The notes under the pieces were generated by a model that had not been told where the DNA came from, did no database searches, and saw nothing but the letters and a program-made list of their open reading frames with translations. 10,644 nt of DNA from Baffinella frigidus (taxonomy: Eukaryota > Cryptophyceae > Cryptomonadales > Baffinellaceae): assembly GCA_026770585.1 (NCBI GenBank), contig MU646357.1:161469-172112 (forward strand), written 5' to 3'. The number at the start of each line of letters is the position of its first letter. Positions within the stretch are counted from its first letter, which is position 1. The position numbers and the translations under genes are program-made. Shown here piece by piece: positions 5,455-10,235 of the stretch.

Positions 5455-5509
5455 TCCCCGCTTCGGGCTTCGGGCTTCGGATTTCGGATTTCGGGTTTCG
5501 GGTTTGGGA
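5455..5509. repeat. TTCGGGC/TTCGGAT/TTCGGGT heptamer run
   Basis: About seven heptamers with variants TTCGGGC, TTCGGAT and TTCGGGT in succession, related to the TTTCGGG arrays at 10300-10644. Confidence 0.85.
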
Positions 5510-5625
5510 ACCTCATCAAAGCCGTCCTTGCACTCGCACGAGTTGCCGCCGTCAAACTGCGCATTCGGGCCGTAGTTCTCCTGGCAGTACTTGTTCTGCG
5601 CGTCCAACTGCGCGTTCTGCGTGTG
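5509..5625 (-). pseudogene. Cys-rich (EGF-like) coding fragment
   Basis: The minus strand reads TQNAQLDAQNKYCQEN, continuing through NAQFDGG to SCECKDGFDEV, and then runs into the heptamer array. The Cys spacing C-x15-C-x-C-x2-G-F is the same as in the fragments at 1949-2020 and 7746-7817, but the residues are clearly diverged, as in another repeat of one multi-repeat protein. The Gln/Asn-rich linker has an internal echo (QNAQLDAQNKY). No splice-like CAG or in-frame stop marks its start; it is joined to module S at 5628. Protein family not identified beyond the EGF-like ending. Confidence 0.5.
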
Positions 5626-5627
5626 GG

Positions 5628-5711
5628 ATTGGTGGTCACGAGGTGGTCACGCGGTGCGTGTGCCCCCATTAACCGCGGATAACATTCGAGAACGTTCTAG
5701 AACGCTCGATT
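5628..5711. repeat. Dispersed module S, copy 2 (inverted), with heat-shock-type core
   Basis: It is the reverse complement of 7639-7723 with a few differences. It contains GGTGGTCACGAGGTGGTCAC, ATTAACCGCGGAT and a core of four alternating TTC/GAA boxes at 5685-5702. The neighbouring Cys-rich fragments lie on the minus strand here and at 7605-7817, so the module is inverted relative to them: it behaves as an independent, movable unit. Confidence 0.8.
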
Positions 5712-5755
5712 CCGGGGCCGTGGTTCTCCTGGCAGTAGTCGTTTTGCGTTTGGGC
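5711..5755 (-). pseudogene. Second Cys-rich coding fragment, truncated by module S
   Basis: The minus strand reads AQTQNDYCQENHGPG, which matches the QNKYCQENYGPN part of the fragment at 5509-5625. After Gly the match stops, exactly where module S begins. The repeat was therefore interrupted by the module or joined to it by rearrangement. Confidence 0.5.
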
Positions 5756-5786
5756 GCGCGCCCGGAGGCCACGCCCTGGGGTTCTG

Positions 5787-5907
5787 AACGCCAAACGCTA
5801 CACCCCAAACCCCTCTAAACGCCAAACGCTAAACCCCAAACCCCTCTAAACGCCAAACGCTAAACCCCAAACCCCTCTAAACGCCAAACGCTAAACCCCA
5901 AACCCCA
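5787..5907. repeat. 31-bp tandem repeat, four units
   Basis: AACGCCAAACGCTA recurs at 5787, 5818, 5849 and 5880, period exactly 31, separated by CCCCAAACCCCTCT-type telomere-like sequence. The C-rich strand is on plus. Confidence 0.92.
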
Positions 5908-5945
5908 GGGCGGGTTTCGGGATTCGGGTTTAGCGTTTGGCGTTT
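5879..5945. repeat. Inverted repeat at a telomere-array polarity switch
   Basis: AAACGCCAAACGCTAAACCC (5879-5898) is the exact inverse of 5926-5945. To the left the C-rich strand is on plus; to the right the G-rich strand is on plus until about 6540. The junction lies within 5908-5925. The order is C-rich then G-rich, the opposite of an end-to-end telomere fusion. Confidence 0.85.
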
Positions 5946-6119
5946 GGAGTTTAGAGTTTAGGGTTTAAGGGTTGGGGTTTAGGATTTAGGGGTTGATGTT
6001 TAGGGTTTAGGGTTTGGGGTTTGGGGTTTGGGGTTTGGGGTTTGGGGTTTGGGGTTTGGGGTTTGGGGTTCAGGGTTTAGGGTTTAGGGTTTAGGGTTTA
6101 GGGTTTAGGGTTTCGGGTT
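5946..6119. repeat. G-rich heptamer arrays (TTTAGGG and TTTGGGG)
   Basis: Mixed TTTAGGG variants are followed by eight TTTGGGG units (about 6012-6068) and then five to six TTTAGGG units (about 6074-6110). The blocks are internally pure. Strong potential for G-quadruplexes on the plus strand. Confidence 0.9.
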
Positions 6120-6595
6120 TACCCCAGACGCCGCGCTTTTCGGGGCGTTGGCCTGGTTTAGGGTTTAGGGTTTAGGGGTTAGGGGTTAGGGGTTTAGGGT
6201 TTGGGGGTTTAGCGTTTAGGGGTTGGGGGTTGGGGGTTCAGGGCTTACCCGGCCCGCGGCACCCTTCGGGTCTGAGCGGGCCGCGTTTAGGGTTTAGGGT
6301 TTAGGGTTTAGGGTTTAGGCGTTTAGGGTTCAGGGGTTTAGGGGTTTAGGGGTTCAGGGGTTTAGGGCGTAGGGGTTTAGGCGTGTAGGGTTCAGGGGTT
6401 TAGGGTTCAGGGGTTCAGAGTTCCGGGGTTTAGGGTTCCGGGGTTTAGGGGTTCCGGGGTTTAGGGGTTGGACCCCTTAGGGCTCAGGGGTGTCTGCTAA
6501 AGGGTTCAGGGGTGCAGGGGTTTAGAGTTTAGGGTTCAGGGCTTCCCCGGCCTGCGGCACCCTACGGGGACCCTACGGTAGGAAACCCGTTTCGG
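6120..6595. repeat. Degenerate G-rich telomere-like arrays with GC-rich hairpin inserts
   Basis: TTTAGGG heptamers mix with eight-base TTTAGGGG and variants with TTCAGGGG or TTCCGGGG. GC-rich stem-loops interrupt the array: about 6123-6155 (ACGCC/GGCGT type), 6248-6286 (CGGCCCGC/GCGGGCCG with an inner ACCCTTCGGGT) and a partial one at 6548-6572. A related stem-loop stands at 7080-7120. No gene. Confidence 0.8.
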
Positions 6596-6916
6596 GGACC
6601 CTACGGTAGGAAACCCGTAGGGACATAGGGGGGTTCCTACGGATGATCTTACACAGCGTCAGTCGAGTCCACCCGCGCGGGCGGGCGGCACACACGATGA
6701 AATCTCGAGTGTATTTATCTCGGACGTGCCCGTAGTAACCTTGGACACGCCAGTAGTAAAGTAGGACCAGACCGTATTTGGTGCAGGTACTAGAGTAGGA
6801 CGAGACTCGTAAGTACTCAAGTAGGATGAGGCTCGTAACCGTGATTCTCTTGTTGGCGTCCGTTGAGGGTTCGGGGTTCATGATTTACAGTGGACCTACC
6901 CTAACACATACCCGTC

Positions 6917-7050
6917 GGGGCCGGACTGATTGAGTATGTGTGGAGGGTAGGTATGCGTTATGGTGTCCACCCTTCAGGCATACTTCCTTGCAGGGGGAAA
7001 TCGGGGGCCGGCCGAAGGAGTATGTGTGGAGGGTAAGTATGTGTTACGGT
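6917..7050. repeat. Duplicated box GAGTATGTGTGGAGGGTA, two copies
   Basis: GGGGCCGG, then GAGTATGTGTGGAGGGTA, then GTATG-GTTA-GGT occurs at 6917-6963 and 7005-7050, about 88 bp apart, with few mismatches. A partial inverted form, ACCTACCCTAACACATACCC, is at 6894-6913, so the first copy can fold back on it. Confidence 0.8.
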
Positions 7051-7079
7051 AGCCTGTGTTAGGGTTCGGGGTTCCTGTC

Positions 7080-7120
7080 TTACCCTGCCTGCGGCGCCCT
7101 TCGGGGCTGCGCGGGGCGGC
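7080..7120. repeat. GC-rich stem-loop related to 6248-6286
   Basis: CTTACCCTGCCTGCGGCGCC, then CTTCGGGGCTGCGCGGGGC resembles CTTACCCGGCCCGCGGCACC, then CTTCGGGTCTGAGCGGGCC at 6244-6284. The arms and the inner CCCTTCGGG are kept while bases between them vary. The other relative is 6541-6572. Confidence 0.7.
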
Positions 7121-7194
7121 GGCGCACACGTCCCGTCCACCTCCTCGTACCTGCCGCGCGGACGTGATCAGGACGTGATAAGGACGTGCCACGG

Positions 7195-7350
7195 ATGGGG
7201 AGTCGGTTTACTACACGGTGCGGCACTTTACTGGTCATTTTACCACACAGGGAGTCCGTTTACTGCACGGGGGGTCAGTTTACTTCACGGGGAGGCAGTT
7301 TACTACCACGGAGAGGCAGTTTACTAAAATGGAGTCGGTTTACTACGCGG
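7195..7350. repeat. Degenerate 19-22-bp tandem repeat, about seven units
   Basis: GGGAGTCGGTTTACTACACGG-like units recur, with the invariant part TTTACT, from 7195 to 7350. Unit lengths vary by a few bases, so no reading frame is kept. It fills the right side of the 833-bp segment. Confidence 0.85.
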
Positions 7351-7363
7351 GTGGACACGACTG

Positions 7364-7449
7364 ACGCTGTGTAAGATCATCCGTAGGAACCCCCCCCATG
7401 TCCCTACGGGTTTCCTACCGTAGGGTCCTAGGTCGCATCTTACACAGCG
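7364..7449. repeat. Dispersed repeat D, copy 3, with 13-bp inverted ends
   Basis: CGCTGTGTAAGAT (7364-7376) and ATCTTACACAGCG (7437-7449) are exact inverses and bracket a D core with GTAGGAACCCCCC, TCCCTACGGG and CCTACCGTAGGGTCC. This gives an 86-bp element shape. It overlaps the right end of the 833-bp segment and starts the block duplicated from 1377-2048. Confidence 0.75.
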
Positions 7450-7603
7450 CGGTACTCGCGCGGACAAGACCGACGAAAAATGCGGTACTCAAGTGGACAC
7501 GACCGACAGAAAACGCGGTTCTCACATGGACACGACCGACGGAAACTGTGGTGCTAAATTGGACACGACCGGCGGAAAGTGCGGTAGCAAACTGGACGGG
7601 ACA
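7450..7603. repeat. 33-bp tandem repeat array, second locus
   Basis: Unit starts fall at 7450, 7483, 7516, 7549 and 7582, exactly 33 bp apart with no indel despite clear sequence divergence. In one plus frame the units read NAVLKWTRPTE, NAVLTWTRPTE, TVVLNWTRPAE and similar, with Trp and Arg-Pro always kept. The minus strand is also open. The strict multiple of three hints at past coding; there is no start codon context or continuing domain I recognise. It matches 1493-1596. Confidence 0.88.
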
Positions 7604-7612
7604 CGCGACATT

Positions 7613-7640
7613 ACCCGCCCCGGAAATCGCACGACTCCAA
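7613..7640 (-). pseudogene. Degenerate end of a Cys-rich exon-like fragment
   Basis: The minus strand reads ESCDFRGG then a stop, matching the ESCDCQDGY end of 7746-7817. The second Cys is Phe. It is the positional counterpart of 1841-1868, so this decay or partial duplication predates the block duplication. Confidence 0.45.
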
Positions 7641-7723
7641 TCGAGCGTTCTAGAACGTTCTCGAATGCTATCCGCGGTTAATGGGGGCACAGGCACCGCG
7701 TGACCACCTCGTGACCACACCAA
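7639..7723. repeat. Dispersed module S, copy 3, with heat-shock-type core
   Basis: It contains four alternating boxes TTC-GAA-TTC-GAA at 7648-7665, then CTATCCGCGGTTAATGG and CCGCGTGACCACCTCGTGAC. It is the inverse of 5628-5711 and matches 1866-1928, which lacks the core. Four alternating boxes form a canonical heat shock factor site, though no adjacent promoter is recognised. Confidence 0.8.
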
Positions 7724-7745
7724 ACTGGGCGGGGCAGGGGACGAT

Positions 7746-7817
7746 ATACCCATCCTGGCAATCGCACGACTCAGCGCCATCCCACTTGGCGAACTGCCCA
7801 TACTGCTGTTGGCACAT
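7746..7817 (-). pseudogene. Exon-like fragment encoding one Cys-rich (EGF-like) repeat
   Basis: The minus strand reads 24 codons starting MCQQQYGQFAKWDGA and ending SCDCQDGY. Upstream on that strand lie in-frame TAA and TGA, a T-rich run and CAG at 7818-7820, as expected of an intron end. Against 1949-2020, nine codons differ: five silently (Gln, Ala, Asp, Asp, Tyr) and four conservatively (Lys/Gln, Glu/Gln, Phe/Tyr, Asp/Glu). All three Cys are kept. This pattern suggests that the pair diverged while coding. No surrounding gene is found. Confidence 0.55.
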
Positions 7818-7848
7818 CTGCGATCAAAAAAGGATTTAATTTCGGAAC

Positions 7849-7944
7849 AGAGATTTCTTCGGTTTAGCTGAAAATTACTACAGTACCCGATCCAGATATA
7901 AGCTGCAGCGGGTTGCTGGTGGAAGGGATTCTGGGTGGCTGAAC
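7849..7944. repeat. 96-bp repeat E, copy 1
   Basis: It starts AGAGATTTCTTCGGTTTAGC and ends GGGATTCTGGGTGGCTGAAC. It is the same as 8429-8524 with one visible mismatch, far closer than the other repeat families here, so this duplication is recent. Its start follows a 10-bp stub of a family A left end (ATTTCGGAAC, 7839-7848). The end part, GAAGGGATTCTGGGTGGCTG, occurs a third time at 8041-8060. Confidence 0.93.
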
Positions 7945-8076
7945 AGGTCTAGCGAAGTCGACCGTGTCGCCCCCCCCCCGATTCGTTCTAGGCGGCTCGG
8001 TTAGGTTTTCAGGGTTCGCACCAGCCACGCAGCGGGCTACGAAGGGATTCTGGGTGGCTGAACCGCCAATAATCTA

Positions 8077-8214
8077 ATTTCGGACCAAGACAGAATCTGT
8101 CCCGCTAGCTTAGGCTCCCCACGCGGAAGGTAAGGGTTGTATATGATATTTTAGGCATCGAATGATGCTATCTTACGCCTTTATATCAGGACAGATTCTG
8201 GTATGGTCCGAGAT
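8077..8214. mobile_element. Family A inverted-repeat element, copy 3 (full length)
   Basis: 138 bp with 26-bp terminal inverted repeats (8077-8102 and 8189-8214): outer TCGGACCA/TGGTCCGA, a 3-base variable part, and inner CAGAATCTGTCC/GGACAGATTCTG. It is preceded by GAACCGCCAATAATCTA, which is identical before copy 4, so the two were copied together with flanking DNA. No obvious target-site duplication. Confidence 0.88.
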
Positions 8215-8230
8215 GAAACCGGTTAGGATA

Positions 8231-8285
8231 TGGGCAGGAACAACCCCATGTCCCTACGGATGGCCCACAGTGGCATCCCATTGGA
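8231..8285. repeat. Partial repeat D
   Basis: GGCAGGAACAACCCCATGTCCCTACGG followed by a degraded GCCCACAGTGGCATCC resembles the D core at 7384-7428. The CTACCGTAGGG dyad is lost. 8286-8428 is AT-richer sequence with no gene or repeat that I can recognise. Confidence 0.5.
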
Positions 8286-8428
8286 TTATTCACCCCACTA
8301 TCTTATCTCAGAAAAGGGATTCTAAAATTCGTTTTCTCAAGTCAACCCCCCTTCAAATATGTCAACTCATGCGTAGGGAAAAGAGTAGGAAACCCTAGGG
8401 ACCTCGAATTGCTGACGGGAGATACCGA

Positions 8429-8524
8429 AGAGATTTCTTCGGTTTAGCTGAAAATTACTACAGTACCCGATCCAGATATAAGCTGCAGCGGGTTGCGGGT
8501 GGAAGGGATTCTGGGTGGCTGAAC
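8429..8524. repeat. 96-bp repeat E, copy 2
   Basis: It matches 7849-7944 with one mismatch (GCGGGTGG for GCTGGTGG). It is directly followed by CGCCAATAATCTA and family A copy 4, the arrangement also seen before copy 3. Confidence 0.93.
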
Positions 8525-8537
8525 CGCCAATAATCTA

Positions 8538-8675
8538 ATTTCGGACCAAGACAGAATCTGTCCCGCTAGCTTAGGCTCCCCACGCGGAAGGTAAGGGTGT
8601 ATATGCTATTTTAGGGGTCAAATGGTGCTTATCTTACGCCTTTTTATCAGGACAGATTCTGGTATGGTCCGAGAT
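8538..8675. mobile_element. Family A inverted-repeat element, copy 4 (full length)
   Basis: 138 bp, with the same 26-bp terminal inverted repeats as copy 3 (8538-8563 and 8650-8675). The interior differs from copy 3 at several positions and by compensating one-base indels. 8676-8735 is unassigned. Confidence 0.88.
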
Positions 8676-8735
8676 GAGATTACTGGCCCTGCCTGAGTTG
8701 AACATTTTCACATAGTTTTCGACTTCAGGATCGAA

Positions 8736-8766
8736 CCCATAAACCATAAACCATACACCATAAAAC

Positions 8767-8812
<46 letters not shown>

Positions 8813-9030
8813 ACCCTAACCATAAGCCATAAGCCATAAGCCATAAGCCATAAGCCATAAGCCATAAACCATCAACTACAAACCATAAACCATAAACCAT
8901 AAACCATAACCCATGAACCATAAACCATAAACAAATAAACCATAAACCCCAAACGCACACCCTCAACCCTCAACCCTCAACCCTCAACCAAACAATAAAC
9001 CCACACCCACACCCACACCCACTCCCCCAA
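8736..9030. repeat. Mixed C-rich heptamer arrays (CCCTCAA, CATAAGC, CCATAAA)
   Basis: Successive blocks are: CCATAAA variants, about seven CCCTCAA (8766-8816), about six and a half CATAAGC (8821-8866), CCATAAA (8867-8945), CCCTCAA (8959-8988) and finally ACCCAC hexamers (9000-9021). CATAAGC has lost the C run of the telomere unit but keeps the 7-bp step. Confidence 0.92.
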
Positions 9031-9035
9031 ACACT

Positions 9036-9074
9036 AAGCGCACCTGGTTATACTTGGCCGTGTTAGGGTCCTCA
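9036..9074. repeat. 39-bp direct repeat, copy 1 of 2
   Basis: AAGCGCACCTGGTTATACTT, then GGCCGTGTTAGGGTCCTCA, is repeated without mismatch at 9266-9304. The spacing is 230 bp, and each copy follows a heptamer array, so array and box were duplicated together. Confidence 0.93.
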
Positions 9075-9086
9075 TCCCACAGCTTT

Positions 9087-9265
9087 TAAACTCAAACCTC
9101 TAAACCCTGAACCCTGAACCCTAAACCCTAAACCCACACTCTAAAACCCACACCCACACCCACACCCTATGACAAACCATAACCCGCACATCATAAACCA
9201 TCAACCATCAACCATCAACCATCAACCATACACCATACACCATACACCATACACCATAAACCATA
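9087..9265. repeat. Mixed C-rich heptamer and hexamer arrays
   Basis: CCCTAAA/CCCTGAA units, then CACCCA hexamers (about 9148-9166), then CATCAAC (9197-9225) and CATACAC (9226-9257) heptamers. It lies between the two 39-bp direct repeats. Confidence 0.9.
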
Positions 9266-9304
9266 AAGCGCACCTGGTTATACTTGGCCGTGTTAGGGTC
9301 CTCA
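9266..9304. repeat. 39-bp direct repeat, copy 2 of 2
   Basis: An exact copy of 9036-9074, again directly after a heptamer array. Confidence 0.93.
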
Positions 9305-9330
9305 GCGGCTCCCCCCACCTTGCGCCCCCC

Positions 9331-9466
9331 CCCACCAGCCGAGGACACACACTCCCCATCCACCTAAGGCGGGTTTAGGGTTTGTTAGAGGTTGCTGGCT
9401 GGTCCGAAACGGGGTTGAGAAAGGGCCCCCCCCCCCCAGCCGAGGACACACACTCCCCACCCACCT
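9331..9466. repeat. Direct repeat CAGCCGAGGACACACACTCC with poly-C tracts
   Basis: CAGCCGAGGACACACACTCCCC followed by a CCACCT end occurs at about 9333-9364 and 9437-9466, each time preceded by a long C run (nine and thirteen Cs). Between them, GGCTGGTCCGAAACGGG-TTGAGA (9397-9425) is a copy of 9720-9748. Confidence 0.85.
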
Positions 9467-9553
9467 GAGAAGCACGGGTTGTTATGAGCGATGTTCAACC
9501 AGGTATGCTTGGGGTTTGGGGGTGTCGGTGGGGGGGTGCGTGTGCGTGTGCAC

Positions 9554-9630
9554 GGGGTACCTCGCTCATAAGAACGCACACGCACACGCCGTTCGCACAC
9601 GCACACGTCTTCTTATGAGCGAGGTACCCC
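9554..9630. repeat. Perfect 21-bp inverted repeat around CACACG tracts
   Basis: GGGGTACCTCGCTCATAAGAA (9554-9574) is exactly inverted at 9610-9630. The 35-base middle contains CGCACACGCACACG on both sides of a CCGTT centre. A degraded copy of the arm stands at 309-330. Confidence 0.9.
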
Positions 9631-9751
9631 TCTACTCTACTCGTGTGCTTGTGGAGTGAGTAGAGGTGATGGGCACACGCCATCAGAGAGCCACCAGCCA
9701 CCAGTCGTTGGAGGAGAATGGCTGGTCCGAAACGGGATTGAGAGAGGGTGA

Positions 9752-9952
9752 CGGGTTTGGGGTTTGGGGTTTGGGGTTTGGGGTGTGGGGTGTGGGGTGT
9801 GGGGTTTGGGGTGTAGGGTGTAGGGTGCAGGGTGTAGGGTGTAGGGTGCAGGGCTTGGGGGTTAGGGTTTCGGGTGCAGGGCGTAGGGTGCAGGGTTTAG
9901 GGTTTAGGGTTTAGGGTTTGGGTTCAGGGTTTAGGGTTCAGGGTTCAGGGTT
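9752..9952. repeat. G-rich heptamer arrays (TTTGGGG, TGTGGGG, TGTAGGG, TGCAGGG, TTTAGGG)
   Basis: Several heptamer variants follow one another in blocks of three to five units, with the G-rich strand on plus: TTTGGGG, TGTGGGG, TGTAGGG/TGCAGGG, then canonical TTTAGGG (about 9895-9920) and TTCAGGG. The open frame across it comes from the repeat. Confidence 0.9.
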
Positions 9953-10230
9953 TAGCTAGCGGCAGGCTGATCCGTGAGACGCAACCGCTCGGAACACTAC
10001 GAGGAACCGTGCTGAAGTTAATCATTAGATTCTTGCCCAAGAAACACGCCAAAGTCAGCAATTTGTCACGTCCCTCCCCGGATTTCCTGGGAGAAGAGAA
10101 TATGCCTCTCTTATGTAGCCTAAAGAAGCCCAAATTTTGATAAACAATTGAACTTGATAGATGATGTCTCTTGGGGACGTGCCCCGTAGCCTACCCAGGG
10201 GCGATCACGGGAGAGAGCAAGATGCTTCAA
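9951..10230 (-). other. Island of non-repetitive sequence, possible gene remnant
   Basis: This stretch has none of the window's repeats. On the minus strand two adjacent frames read ordinary-looking protein: one carries DIIYQVQLFIKIWASLGY before a stop, the other carries RDKLLTLACFLGKNLMINFS and continues to the heptamer array. A switch between the two frames near 10070-10085 would join them, as in a frameshifted coding relic. I do not recognise a family, and inserted organellar or other single-copy DNA is equally possible. Confidence 0.3.
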
Positions 10231-10235
10231 TGGGG

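Larger units (their letters stand above)
6596..7428. mobile_element. 833-bp segment with 75-bp terminal inverted repeats
   Basis: The ends 6596-6670 and 7353-7428 are inverted copies with about three differences. Each includes a repeat D core and a GATCTTACACAGCGTCAGTC word. The interior contains degenerate AGTAGGAC-GAG-CTCGTAA repeats (about 6745-6840), a duplicated box at 6917-6963 and 7005-7050, a GC-rich stem-loop and a 21-bp tandem array. There is no open frame of transposase size, so it is either non-autonomous or simply two D copies in opposite orientation. A direct duplication of the outermost 23 bp stands at 6568-6590. No clear target-site duplication was seen. Confidence 0.6.

Noticed and set aside
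5879-5945. End-to-end telomere fusion
   Set aside because: A fusion would run G-rich then C-rich on one strand; here the order is C-rich then G-rich.
7398-7801. Opposite-strand frames (101 and 128 codons) over the 33-bp array as intact genes
   Set aside because: Both strands are open because the array period is 33. No start context, no continuing domain; the coding hint is reported as a finding only.
8715-8740. tRNA T-arm-like GGGTTCGATCC on the minus strand
   Set aside because: No matching D arm, anticodon arm or acceptor stem; the upstream sequence is a heptamer array.
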